From assembly GCA_031308135.1 (NCBI GenBank), contig JAHLJT010009419.1, positions 35,643,221 through 35,707,220 on the forward strand: DNA of 64,000 bases, read 5' to 3'. Source of the stretch: Acheta domesticus (lineage: Eukaryota > Arthropoda > Insecta > Orthoptera > Gryllidae). Each line of letters begins with the position of its first letter. The stretch's first letter is position 1. Shown here piece by piece: positions 51,965 through 64,000 of this stretch. The notes beneath the pieces were generated by a model. The model was not told where the DNA came from and did no database searches. It saw nothing but the letters and a program-made list of their open reading frames with translations. A program made the position numbers and the translations under genes.

Positions 51965-52780
51965 GAATCGATTACAATCGCAAGTTTAATAAAGTATGAC
52001 AATAGACGCCAGACACCAGGGAGGTCAAACGGATCAACCGTCAGGTCAAGACGGTCATAAGGTTACCAAGACGTATAACATGTTTCGGTCCGATTGAGCT
52101 CTTGATTTCTTGTGCAGTGACTGCGGAGGTGATGCACTTTGTTTAAGAAATGTTCATCATTACTCTATACTTTTTGAAGTGCTTTTATTACGTGTATTTT
52201 CACATGAAAAATGCACATCGTAATTATTTTAATGTTTACTTTCAATAATAGTTTTTTTCCGAAATTATGTTGTATAATACTTATATTGATTTAGTATTTT
52301 TTTGGTTTATATATATATTTTCTTTAAAATTTTTATTTGAGTTATTTGTAATTAGTGTTAATGGCTCTCGTATATACCTCGTTCTATACCTAATAGCTCT
52401 CGTTCTATACCTCTACTAATAAGTAGAAATGTTTTCTTGTTGTAATGATCAATGCTTACATAACTGCAGTTTCTGTTAACAAGACAATTTCCTTTAAAAG
52501 TTGGTAAAATTTAATAAATGTCTCTTTATGATATACCACCCCGTATGTTTGACCCAAGTTGGTTCACTGAATATGGACGAAGTTTTCTCACCCCTATTTC
52601 CTCCTTGTGACACGAATGACTTCGCTATGCTGATTTCGCCGCGTGCCCCACAACTTTGCGAAAGCCATTCGCGTGCTCTTCGTCTGACGGCCCTGCCGTA
52701 TACCGTATGTGATTACTTCGTGCTTCAGTCGCGTCAACCCTATGGTCAGTAGTTCCATTAATGAAGTGCATGTTTTACCA
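51965..52780. other. Intergenic, no gene seen
   Basis: An 83-aa frame at 52501-52752 is unrecognised. No exon signals are convincing. Confidence 0.35.
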
Positions 52781-52784
52781 CGTA

Positions 52785-52995
52785 CCTATGGTTTTATTCC
52801 ACTGGATGCTGAAATGTGGCACCGACTTACACGTCGGCTTGCGGGGTTTTCTACACCCAGGTGCCCAACAACATGCCACCGTCGCAGCCGGGACAAGCTC
52901 TAAGCTCCCGTCTTTTCTCTCAAGTGTGGTAGTGTAGTGCATGTAAGTGTGTGTATAAGTAAGAGGTGAGCATGGGACAAGGAAGAGGAAGGATC
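52785..52995 (-). repeat. Body segment of the SINE-like repeat (second copy)
   Basis: Diverged copy of 1200-1430 in the same orientation; both keep CAGCCGGGAC/GAGCCGGGAC, AGCTCTAAGCTCCCG and a GTGTGTA-rich end. The tRNA-like head is missing here. Confidence 0.55.
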
Positions 52996-53019
52996 TTCAA
53001 TATTGTAGTTTTAAATAGA

Positions 53020-53400
53020 CGCCTAAACATTCAAACTTTTATAGTTTCCGAATATTCAGAATTAACAGTGAAAATCGGACCTACACCATCTTTATAACTG
53101 TATTCTTACAATAAATATAAAGAAAAGAATGTAGAGCCATTTTGAGAAAATTTTGAAATTTCCTGAAAAGTTCCTGTAAAGTTAAAGTTTTTCAAAATCG
53201 GTCTTTGTGTCGGATCAGAACAATTGGGAAATATCCATTTTGGAAAAAAATGGATTTGGAAATAGTTTAGGTGCTAGGCAGGCAGACAGACAGATTCAAA
53301 GAGACATGAAGAGACAGACGGACGATTCGGAAAAACAATAATTTGAGCTCGGGGTGCTATCTTTACCGACGTATTGGAAAGCCAGAAGGTTCTGTAGTGA
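53020..53400. mobile_element. Foldback-family scrap
   Basis: Contains the ATTGAGAATTTT/GAGAAAATTTTGAA-type arm words and a short GACAGACAGA tract near 53283. Partial and diverged. Confidence 0.4.
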
Positions 53401-53404
53401 TTCT

Positions 53405-55010
53405 CAACGGAATGAGAATGTAGCATAAAAAAGTATAATAATTTGTATTTTGTGGATTTTACAGCCCTGACAAAAGCCTAACAAATGAGCCGGAGCGTCG
53501 GCAATGTAAATGTTATTTACTTATTTATGATCTACACTGTATATCATAACAAACATTATATGCGATAGGTTTAGAATAGCATAATATTACTATATTATAA
53601 AACGATGAAGTAATGGTGGATATTAACACATGAGTGTGATATTACAATACGAGAGGAACGAGCGAGCGAGTGTCGTGAACTTCACAGATGTGTATTAACA
53701 CCCATAACATGGAGTTTCATACGGTAATTTTTCTACGACTTTTATAAGTGAAACATTTACATTGAATCGTTTCGTGGCCGTCGACATGAATTCACCCAAG
53801 GCCACCTAGCGGACGCTCCCTAACCGTACCCTCGCATGCTGCCGCAGATGGCTCTGACCACCAATCCGCCTGCGAGAGAGTACTGCGCTAGTCAAATAGG
53901 ACCAAAGCCAAAAATTATGATCCAATTTATTTTAAATAATATTCCACGAATTAATTATAATAAAGAAATTAAAACTGACTAGAATAATATATGTAATTTT
54001 CTCGTACACAATCGAACGAAAAATTTACTAGAACGATTCTCAGTGATTAATTGTCAATACTTGCTTTGTAAACTTCTCTTTGATTGGTAAAGAACATCAT
54101 ATTTAAACATGCATCATCATGCATCATAATTAAAACAATGTCCAAATGAATGTAATTATGCAAATGGCTACAGAAATCAAATGACAGCAGTATACAACAG
54201 GAGTAGAAAAAATAAATTATTTAACAATTCAATACGTAAAAATTGACAAAATAAGAGTTTCTAGATAAAATATTTCGACTAAAGGTGATGATGATTCTAT
54301 TCTACTCTCTCTTGAGAGAAAAGCATCTCTTTGGGCAGCATACTACATCATATTAATGCCATGAAATAAAACATATTAATGCCATTTTTATAGAGCACAG
54401 TCATAATAGAACACGTACCTGATAAATTAGTGAGAATTCGAATACATGGTATATGGGAAAACTAATAACACTCTGGTTATAATTTAATAGCAATGTTACT
54501 AGTGTAAGATACGTGTTATAACTCTTAATGGTTAGATAGACCTTTCTGAAAGAAGCTGCATAAATTATTTATTTTTGTATTATGAGTAAGAAAAATATTT
54601 TTCTAAATTTAGATTCATAAGCTAATAAATGTGTTAGCTCTAATTGGCGCATGTGAAAAATTGTGAGAATGAGTGAGATATTATATTCTTTCCTAAAAGT
54701 TATTCGTGTCCCGTTATATATCTTAAGATTATGACATATCCCAAGATGTAAGCATTAATACATTCCGAGGGTTATTTGTGAATAAGGCCTGGCGGCAACA
54801 AATCAATAACGCAAGTGTTTGCGCTACATAAAAAAGCCATGTATTACATCTATTTTCTTTGGCAGAATTTCCGCCGTTTTTTTGTTCATGGTGATTTTTA
54901 TAGACTGGTATATTTATTCTTGGAGGTCATGAGCAGGAAGTGAATGAATAAAAACAGTAACAAATTTGTACCCACCATCGTCTATAATCGAACACAATGA
55001 GATTAATTAT
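53405..55010. other. Intergenic, AT-rich, no gene seen
   Basis: No coding, RNA or element-end signal was recognised. Confidence 0.4.
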
Positions 55011-55014
55011 AGAT

Positions 55015-55810
55015 AATTCCCGTGAATTCACACCGACGCAGGCCTTTCGTAGTCGAACGGTCCCGAAAACTACCGAGATCATCGAGTTCAGTTCCAATTC
55101 AGTTCCGGACTCAATTCAGTTTCCAGCATGTCTTTTGTCACACACGTCCGTTCTCCCCTCGCGCGTTCCTATTTTCTATCACACATCCTACACGCGGACA
55201 TCTCCTTAGCTCCCATCACACATGTCCGTTCCCTCACATGCGTCTTTTGCCTCGGTCCTCGCTCTGTACCTCTCACATTTCATATGTCTCTCCCTGTCAT
55301 GTTCTACGCCGGACATATTCCGCGCACGTCTGTCTCCGGTCGCTTCCCACGCGCTTCTCACGTCCGTCTTGCGTCTCCCGCGCCCCCTACCTTTCTGTCC
55401 CTTCGCTGTGTCGAGTTCAGCCTGCCGATCCCCCCCGTCGTCACGTGTTCCGTCTCGTCATTCTAATTGGTCTACGTTTTGTTAATTCGTCGAAATTCGT
55501 GCGTCTAGTCACGTGCCAGGTGAATCCCCGATTTCTGTCTGTGCCTCCAAATGTTGCGTCAGTCGAAGTGGTTCCCCTTTCCCTCTGCCTTGCCCACTGA
55601 GGGTCAACGTCTTTGGTCAATGTCACAAAGTCTTTGGTCAATGTCACAAAGTCTTTGGTCAATGTCCGAGTTGGGAAAGTTCCTTATCGTTTGTCGTGTT
55701 TGTCACTGGTCGTAGTTCCCCGAAAGCATGTACTATTGTGCGAACACCAGTTTTGGGTTGGTTTGTCACAATATACTACCAAATTAATCTTGTTCTTCGT
55801 TGAGATTTAA
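55015..55810 (+). other. CT-rich stretch of unknown nature
   Basis: Pyrimidine-rich on the plus strand, with many CACACGTCCG and TCTCACGTCCG words, and open in several frames because purine-rich stops are rare. It ends with three 21-bp units (GTCTTTGGTCAATGTCACAA) at about 55609-55667. It could be the leader or LTR of a retroelement, but no matching repeat or gene lies beside it. Confidence 0.3.
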
Positions 55811-55814
55811 CTAC

Positions 55815-57540
55815 AAGGACGATAACTACAGAATGGTAAGAGGTAACTATCCTAAACTGTTAAAGTTCTCAATTTTTCGGGAGGAGTTATACAGAGCAAT
55901 TAGAAAACATTTCGCAAATTTATTCAGCAAAAAAGCTAATTTACAAATCCTATAATGTATAGTCCATACATTTACATCCTAAATTTAATTGGCTTAAAAC
56001 GTAATTTTCATAGGTACTTTTATTAAATTTTATTACCATTTTCATATGGATCTTTTTATCTTATTATAAGTGTATTTTATTGAGTTCTTTAATAGAAATT
56101 TAAAAAAATATTGAAGACGATTTTGAGAAAACCTTGAAAATGTTTCAGGGGTTCAACATAAAATATGGCACGTATTAATTTTTTTTCAAACTTTTAGGTC
56201 TTCGAATCGGTTCAGGTCTATTGGGGAATATTCATTTTGGAGAAAAATCTACAAACAATTTAGACACTAATATTGATTAAGGACGGACAGAAAAACAGAT
56301 GGACAGAAGTTTAAAAATATTCGATATCAGGGGACCCCCAAGACGTATTCTTCCGTTAAAATTTCAGAGTTGATTTGTCGAAGCATTACCAATCCTCCTC
56401 TATATTTTCCTCGTTATATACTACGTACGTATACAAAAAAATAATAACTGAACTTGGATGTATTGAAATGTTTTCTTTCGGAACGAGGAGCATTTTTTGG
56501 GCTTGAGTAAGTTAAGTATTAAGTTTTTAAAATCAATAATCTTGCCACTATCAGCCGTTGTTACAGTTTATTGAATGGTCTTGAACCCAGTACAAATGAA
56601 GCTGTAGATATCATTCACAGTGTAAATACGATTCTGTCTACGTATTGGGTGCTATATAACACCAAACTGTCGGTCACAACGCACGAACGGAGAGCATCGA
56701 AAGGGAAAAATTGTTTGACTGACTTGTATCCCCCAGTGTCTCTGAGGGCTACGCAGAAACCTAACCGAATGTGATTCTTATTTTTCCCTGGACGATTGGT
56801 TGCAAAAATGTGAAGATCCTAGACGTCAGATTTCACATCATTATTAAATAGTCTAGCAAAAGAATGCAACTTCATAATCTACGCTCTTTCTGAGCCCTTC
56901 CTGAGCTTCTCTTTCATGATACACGTTGTTGTACTGGTCATGGTATGCTCACAGAAGTCGATTATGGTAAGTTGCCTTACATAAAAAATCCTAAAAATAA
57001 ATGTTGCTTGTAGAAAATTTTGAATGTCATCACAAACAAGACCAGAAATTATTGCTCCAAATAATTCTACCAACATTTCATGTTAAAAGGAATCTGGCTC
57101 AATGTACGAGGTCACTTCTTTCAAACAAATTAAAAAAAATATTATAGGATGAAACACCATAATAGAAGGATAAAGGGAGAACCATTTTACTATTTAAACG
57201 TGTATCCACCCTCAGACATTTTGAATATGTAATTTGGTGACTTAGGTCCTCTTTAACAATCACCCATTCAGTTCAAGAAGTGCTACACGATAATTCAACC
57301 TGATGGTCGGTTTTTTTTCTGCGTGTCTATTTCCGTCTTGACGAATGGATGCTGAATTCATATGGTGCCAGATCCAATTAGTATTATCTAAACGTGTGTT
57401 CAAGTGTTTTCAAGTGTTATGGAATGATCGGTCTATCTCTGTTTGAATTTCTTTTTCAGAAGCGAATACGAGCTGCTGAGGTATTGGAAGCGAAACGTAA
57501 GACTCAACACGTTACTGGTTTACAATAAGCTGTCCCTTTA
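55815..57540. other. Intergenic with foldback scraps, no gene
   Basis: Foldback-family words occur at 56090-56430, including a short GGACGGACAG tract and the ACTACGTACGTATA motif. The rest is unrecognised. Confidence 0.4.
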
Positions 57541-57547
57541 TTTTTGA

Positions 57548-57860
57548 CTACCTAAAGTACCCAGCGTTGCCCATGCATTTATTAGTCACAATTATCTCTT
57601 TGTAAGAAAAAGGAATGAATTCTACGTATGATGTAACACCATCCTATCCCATCCTGCCCCTCCCTGACCCACTATCCTATCCTAACCTACCTTGCTTCGA
57701 GCCTTGCCGATTCCGCTAATCTCACTCTGTTCCATCCATCTAGCCCCCACACTCTCTCTCCTCTCCTGTCTCGTCCCATTTCACCTAGCTCGCCCTGCCC
57801 CTCGATCCCGCTATACCATGTTTGCTACGGTCGCCGCTGCTATCTCCAACAGAATATACT
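57548..57860 (-). mobile_element. Helitron 3' end fragment
   Basis: The minus strand ends CATGGGCAACGCTGGGTACT then TTAGGTAG followed by T at 57547. This matches the terminus of the complete Helitron (GGGTACTTCAGCTAG then T) with a weakened hairpin. C-rich sequence follows inward, as it does in the complete copy. The inner limit is uncertain. Confidence 0.5.
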
Positions 57861-57864
57861 AGAT

Positions 57865-60800
57865 GCAGATGCATTGAATTTAGGCAAATAATGTAAAAAT
57901 TATTTCCGCTTCAAGACTGGATATTCAAAAGATCACTTTCAACCTCCTTAATTAGTAGTTTGAAATACAAACTAAAACAAAATATTTAATTAATTGTTAA
58001 GGAGTTACAATGTAGGACCCTGGGTAACTTTAGAAATTATAAATCAATGATTTTTCTTGTTTACTGAATTATGATAATAATGTAATTATACACGTCCTTA
58101 AAAGACCGTTTTGACCTTCAATTGTTATTCCAATTGCAAAATTTGAACGAATGAAAATACATTTGCATTTAGTTTAACTTTGTAGGAAATTTTATGGGCT
58201 TTTTCAGTGACGTTTAATTCACTTTGTTTTCGAAATATTTGCGAAAGAATAAAAAATTTAAAGTTTCCTTTAGGGAGCCGGATAAGAAGATAATTTTACG
58301 AAAGCTAATGCATTTTTGTATATGTTGAATACTTTTGATTATTTTAAGAGCAAGTCTGCCACATAATAGGATTAAAGGTTATAGATATTACACTACAGAT
58401 TTGTTTGCAAAAAAGCTCTTTATGTAATCTATTTAAAACCCTAAGGGTATTATTTAGAAAGAAATATGATCTTCCAACTTCGTGATTTTTACTTTTTCGC
58501 ACTTACTTCGTAAGAAGAGAATATTATGTAATCGTACGTCAGAAATTGCAGTCAAGTTTTCATTGCCGGGTCTGGTAATGAAAAACTGGATAAATCCTGT
58601 TTACAGTAAATTTATTACCTCTAAGACGTGGTGTAGCCAGAATCACGGTTTTGTGGGTCCTTGACACCGAAAAATCGACTGACGGCAAAACGTCTGTCTG
58701 TCCGTCTGTTGTAAACGCAAACGCCTAAACTGTTCAGACAAATTTCTCCAAGATTGATAATCCCTGATCGATCTGAACGAACGATCTAATTAACAATTAG
58801 ATACGTATCTAGGTATTGTACACGATGTTTGGTACACCAGCTTTCAAATTAGTTTAATTTTCCTGAAGAATGTGGTATAAATATCGAAAAGGCATATTAA
58901 TGTTTCCATGGCAGGAATCTCGGCCTTGGCACTGCCTTTCTGTCTAAACACGATAGTCTCCTTGCACTAAAAACTAATACAATAAGCGCATTTCCATCGA
59001 GATTGATACATTTCAGCGATGGTAATAAGTACTAAAAGGACCCTGTGCGCTGTTGATGGCACCATGGTATTGCTAAGAAGCTTTTTCAGTCATCAGAAAC
59101 CAAACACTAAACGTCCACCTAAATATACGGAGGTATTCAGATTTACAACAACTTAAAGACAACACTCTACTCACCATCTAATGACAAACAAAAATACCAT
59201 ATATAAAATATTTGTGAAAAACCTTAATAGTCATTACATTTACATAAATAAAATTGGAGAGTAGCTCTTATTTCAACGGACAGAGACGTTTTGCCGCCAG
59301 TCAATTTCTCGGTATAGTAGACGAGCCATGAAACGTGGATACTGACTAAACAACTCAAGAAGTAATTTACAACATTTAGGAACATGACTTATCCAATTTT
59401 TTGAAACCAGAATCCCAAAATAGCATTTTTTCTGTTGAAAAATTGTCGATTTTTGCCATGGTATTACAATACTGTCGCTTTACTATGTAAGTACATAGTA
59501 AGGTGAGAAAGTAAAAGAGTTTTCGGCAAAAAGTCCCCCTCTCTGTCTGCCAGCGAACAATGCTAACGGCTAAAGCATAGGCGGGATTTTTATCAAAATG
59601 GATTCTCCCGTGTCGATCTGGTGATATTGCTGCCCCATGAATTTGAAACGGATATTTTAATTTTTGGAGATACTTAACATGAAGCTTCAATATTTATTTA
59701 ATTATATATTAATTAAAAATGGGAATAAAAATGTGTCATAATTTGAGTTTACTGAAGAAATATGTTAAAAAAAACTATATTTTGTGCCAGTAAGCATTGG
59801 TTAAGTTATTTTTCAAAACTGTTGGTATTTAAAGTAACAATTATTTTGTTTGGTCGCCTAATAAATGTCTCTGCTCATGTCCGTCCCCTAGCAAAATCAT
59901 AAAATTTTGAAATGTGTCACTTTTTTATGGAGTGTGAAAACTCCATGATACATCTGGTCTACGAATGCAGTATACTCATCAGGAAACTCTACCATCATCA
60001 GTTTATCACTATTGAGTATTTGAGTAAACTCCTCGTGTGCGTGCGTGGAGAAAATACGGTTCCGTGCTTCAGGTTAGACCACTTCCCATGTATCAATCGA
60101 GACATACGAGGTGTCATTCGACGCGTTTCGGTCTCCTGAAGGGAAACTGATAAGTTGTTTTCGGGTCCGGCCAAAAGATTAAAATAAATTTTCAAAGACG
60201 TGTTTTTGCGTGTTTTGGTGCTGCCATATTCGTGTTTATGCCGGGAATTAAACCATTGCCACTTAAATAGATCTATGTAGGTGTCGTTGATTAAACTCCA
60301 GTATTCAAAGGAATTTTTTCGCTCAATACGCCATTATGTTCTTTCAAGGCGTTGGCGACACTGATGTTGACATATTTACGTGAACAATTGAAGTTAACTT
60401 GAACAAGTGACGCACGAGGAATATTTTAATTTAAATTATATCTGTAGGCTCAATACCGTATTTAAAAAAATAATTTGCAGAATCTACGAACAGTATTGTC
60501 TTGAAACGTATTAAATTTTAAGAATTTTAAGTGAATACCGAGAAAACAAAACCGTGAATAATCTTAGAGAATTAATGAATGAACTATGTTCGACTTCTCA
60601 CTTTTACGTTCCTAAGTGTACAAATACTGATTCCAATACAAATACCGATTTTTAAATGAATGTGACCCGCAACCTATGCATATTAAACTTAACTATTACC
60701 TTATTAATATAGACATACTAAACATACAAAAAAATTGTCTTTTAATATTTATTTAGATTCGCATAGGAAGCGATTAATAGAGCAACTGCAAAAGTGGAAG

Positions 60801-61010
60801 TGAACACAAATTAGACTGGTTTTGAGGAGTTTTAATCTCTTCAAAATTTATGGGGAAAATAAGGATGTGTTACGGAAATGCGGGAAAGTATTTACTTAAT
60901 CATTTACAACTACATTTAATGTTGTAGATGATTTTGCTGAAGACTTTTAGCCATATGCCTCAAGTGTAAATGAACTAAAAACAGAAAGAATTCTAAATAC
61001 CCCGGGAAAC
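57865..61010. other. Intergenic with foldback scraps, no gene
   Basis: Foldback-like words lie at about 58560-58870 and 59400-59700. Other frames, including 59912-60139, are unrecognised. Confidence 0.4.
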
Positions 61011-61014
61011 GATG

Positions 61015-61130
61015 CTATGTTCACAGCGGCTATTGCCGCGCGGCCACCGCCGCCAGCGATTCTCGGCCTTCCTATGTGACGTCACGGAATACGTCGGCAG
61101 GCCTTGTATTCCATGCGGTGTTGGTATAAC
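61015..61130. promoter_or_regulatory. CpG-rich patch with CRE palindrome
   Basis: GCCGCGCGGCCACCGCCGCC is followed by TGACGTCA at 61077-61084, a perfect cAMP-response-element palindrome, in an otherwise AT-rich setting. It may be a promoter of an unseen gene. No exon could be attached. Confidence 0.3.
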
Positions 61131-61134
61131 CCTA

Positions 61135-63200
61135 CTCTTTGCAATATTATTTAACTTTCCTTGATTTGTTATGAGAAACAGAGGGGCTTTGGAGAGTCAG
61201 GGTGCCAGCTTGCTGGGGTGCAAAAATTGAAAAATTATTTATATACTAAAAAGTATTGGATTATTTTCTGCGTTGTTACGTACCTCAAGAAAAGCAATTC
61301 CGGTCCTAAAAATATTCGAAATAATTTTCACCTTTGAGTACTAAACACAATTTGTTACCATTAGAAACAATTTACTGGGCATAGACTTATCTTCGGTACA
61401 TGGAAATGTTGCTCAAACTGTGTTTCCATTATTTTGACCAACGCATTGAGTTTAATATCAAACGGTGTATTCTTTACAATATGAGTTTGCAGCTGGGCGT
61501 TGATGTATTACATACTTCCAGATACCGCCAATATTTAAATCGTGCGTTTGGACTGCAATCGTTGATAGTTGTCGAGTGATTTGCGCTATTTTTCCATAAT
61601 TTTAAATTTATTCAGATATTGTAGGCTAGCGCGTTTTCAGTTTTTTCATTTATTTCAAGCGATTTTACTTAAGCTAATTTAAAAAATTTGTTCTTTGTGT
61701 TGTGTCATTGCACAGGTTTTTCCTTAATACCTCCGCGTACCCGTGCGAGAACTCTCGCATGTTAAACCCCACACTCATCCCTACCCTCCTATTTCCATTC
61801 TAAGAGGGAAAGTTGTTAACGAAATATATTTATTTGTTTAAAAATGTATAAAGACAACTTGCAATGCGCTAACACAATATTGAATAAAAATAAAAAGCAA
61901 TTCAATTGATGTTTAAAAGAAATTTTCAATAAAAAGATTTCTTCAGTTTTATGGAGAGTTTTCTTGGAACAATTCACAACGCTTCCTTAAATACCTTTAA
62001 AGTAATTATTCAATATTCTTTGACAGTTAGCTTTTAGCCTTTCGTGATAGTCACAAAAAAGTATTTGCTTTATAATTTTGAGAAAGCTATGTGAACCCGC
62101 TGACTTGAAAATTTCATCGAATCATTGCTGATAACGAAAATACTGGTAAAGTAAAATTTAAACACAGTCTTCATTCTTCACTGTACACTCACATGCCTCC
62201 ACAATTACGTAAACAGCAGTTATAGACCAAGGTAAAACGTTAATTGAATGGTTTCATTGCAAGCATTAGAAACAATCTTCAAGCAACTATAATAGTACTT
62301 CTAGTTGTTGCTGGAGAGCAAATCTTGAATTGATGCTTATGTGCATAAACCTTGTCAGACTGCACAAACCACGGTGTATACAGAAAGTGTAAATATAAGA
62401 TAGAGGAATCTAAGTCTTGTATGCGTGTCGTAAAAAAATAGCTACCAGCAGCAAAGCTGAAATATTGCGGTGTCCTGAATAGTATTGAAGCGTGGAACCA
62501 AAAATTTAATTGAATGTTGAAGAATGTCTCGTCTTGTAGATGATGGTGTAGAAAACGTTTCTTTGAGGCTTTTGGCCTCAAAAGTTTAGTTTTTAAGACC
62601 TTAGAACGCTTTCTTTAGGAGTTATTTGACGAAAGCTTTGGGTAGTGTTGCGGGTTGCATTTGACTTTAATATTTAGAGGTGTTATTTTAAACAAATCCT
62701 TCATATTTTTAAGGTCAAAGTGCAATTCATCACGTCTCCGTGAAACTGTCTTTCTTTAGAGACCTCATTTATAAAGATTGGTTGCCTGTGAGAGCCGCAA
62801 CTGAAAGGTATACTACTGAAATAATACAGGAGACGATTAGATAACATATTTTGGATTTTAGACATTTTCACTGATAAATGCGGAATGTATTCCTTTTTAG
62901 TCTCTTTTTTCTTTCAGATTTTTGTCTTAACATGAACATATTTTAAAACATTTCTTCCTTTTCTTGGTCTTCTTCGCAAAACAGTTATTAATTCAGCGTT
63001 GTGAAAACGAAAATTTGAAAATAACTATTCTTCGGAATTATCTTGGACCCTCTGTAGTCCCTACCACAAGTTTCGTAAGAACGTGTGTTAAATGGTCAAA
63101 AAATCTTTCCTTTGCTATTGACACAAGGAACAGGTGTTTCAAAAGTAGGGGGCATTATTCCCGTATGAAGACAGACAACATAGTTCATTACAACACGTAT
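61135..63200. other. Intergenic, mostly unrecognised
   Basis: AT-rich. It includes an inverted Helitron-like hairpin (GCGAGAACTCTCGC, 61745-61758) related to the one at 17629. No gene signal. Confidence 0.4.
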
Positions 63201-63370
63201 TCGGAAATGCTTCATTTCCGAGTTATGGCCTTCACAACACTGAAATTCATCGGAACGCTTTCCCTTTTGAAGGTCGTTGCCGTGAAAGGAGACACTAACA
63301 GTACACTCGGACAGTTCACACCAAGGCGAAGGTTACATTCAGTGTTGTGTTTAGCGTTCGACTGTGCATC

Positions 63371-64000
63371 ATGTACTCAAATAAGGATCTGGCAGACTTG
63401 CACTTCATGTACGGTAAGGCGGACAGAAGGGTGCTGGCTCGTAACTTGTACCAGGAGAGGTACCCACAGCGATGATGTCCAGACATGGCCGCCTGTGCTG
63501 TGCTAGCCCTCCACAGCCGTCTGTGCAAGCAAGGAAAATTTAACTCCCTTGGTTTAGGGGGGGCGATTCCGCCCATGATCTACAACTCCAGCTGTAAAGG
63601 AGTAGATTTTGGACTCTGTGGACAGGACTTCTTCTATCAGCACACGACGGTTAAGTGAGTTTGTCATACGACTGTCTGTAGACTGTTGCAGTAGTATCAG
63701 TTGTATGCCGATTATTTGCAACGTGTACAGGCCTTTCACCACAATATTACCCTGCATGAGGTAGGTTTGTCAGTGGTTCTTGCAGCAGTGATGTGCAAAT
63801 CCGAACTTTTTTGCCTTAGTTTTATTTACAGATGAAGCGCAGTTCACACGAAATGGCATTACAAATTTGTACAATCAACATGAATGGGCATAAGGAAACC
63901 TACGTGCAACTGTTCCATCACATCACCAGGTTCTCCCTCAACATGTGGTCCTGTGTCATTGGTGATCGATTAGGTGGACTTCATGTACTTATTAACAGAC
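63371..64000 (+). pseudogene. Decayed DDE transposase with DUF4817-type N-terminus (runs off the end)
   Basis: From ATG 63371 the frame reads MYSNKDLADLHFMYGKA then LARNLYQERYPQR, the start of the insect transposases that carry a DUF4817-like helix-turn-helix region, followed by an in-frame TGA. Later segments in shifted frames include SISTRRLSEF, YLQRVQAF and, at about 63820-63890, LFTDEAQFTRNGITN, where the first catalytic Asp lies in FTDEA. It has several stops and frameshifts and continues past 64000. It belongs to the Tc1/mariner-IS630-like group, by motif likeness only. Confidence 0.75.

Noticed and set aside
55022..55600. 192-aa open frame
   Set aside because: CT-rich composition leaves several frames open at once; no recognisable domain, start context or codon preference.
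62964..63506. 180-aa plus-strand frame
   Set aside because: It overlaps the transposase remnant in another frame and shows no domain; the transposase reading has recognisable motifs.

Overview
The window is animal nuclear DNA, almost certainly from an insect. It is AT-rich, intron-rich and packed with transposable elements (TEs). The insect call rests on a Methuselah-like (Mth-like) GPCR, an R1-clade LINE, a DUF4817-type transposase remnant and a Helitron coding for a RepHel protein. A large-genome hemimetabolous lineage (cockroach, termite or stick insect) would fit, but that is inference. There is a 100-N assembly gap at 11548-11647.

One host gene is clear: a plus-strand Mth-like seven-transmembrane receptor. 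Its last five exons are 15226(or 15257)-15449, 25934-26045, 42531-42760, 43090-43258 and 45292-45661. Splice phases 1, 2, 1, 2 agree at every junction and the joined frame is open to the stop at 45661. The exons encode TM1 to TM7 and a Ser/Thr-rich tail, about 367 aa. The extracellular domain was not found, so the 5' part lies upstream, in the gap, or is absent. Two introns are greatly enlarged by TEs (10.5 kb and 16.5 kb). Degenerate tandem repeats made from splice-acceptor or exon-start sequence lie just upstream of the TM1 exon and the last exon.

Layout. 0-8 kb: SINE-like and tRNA-like pieces, a LINE 3' end with an (AAAT)n tail, and a 2.3 kb foldback element. 8-14.3 kb: a 2.6 kb segment present twice around a GC-rich tract and the gap, most likely an uncollapsed assembly duplication. 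14.8-15.45 kb: acceptor repeats and the TM1 exon. 17.2-18.7 kb: two Helitron 3' ends and a pogo/Tigger element. 19-25 kb: a nest in which a foldback arm is split by a long inverted-repeat element, whose interior holds a TAC microsatellite, into which a 4.3 kb R1-clade LINE inserted. 25.9 kb: TM3 exon. 26.2-32.0 kb: an end-to-end Helitron on the minus strand, its RepHel gene split by a SINE with a clean target duplication. 32.3-42.5 kb: foldback fragments, a hAT-like MITE, an internally deleted Harbinger element, a 131-bp repeat array and a palindrome-bearing repeat. 42.5-46 kb: TM4-TM7 exons, 3' UTR and poly(A) signal. 46-64 kb: an inverted second palindrome-bearing copy, a Jockey-type LINE fragment, more foldback pieces, a CT-rich stretch, a CpG-rich spot with a CRE palindrome, and a decayed DDE transposase running off the right end.

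The TE genes act only for their own elements; none appears domesticated. No CRISPR array, rRNA gene or convincing functional tRNA gene was seen.
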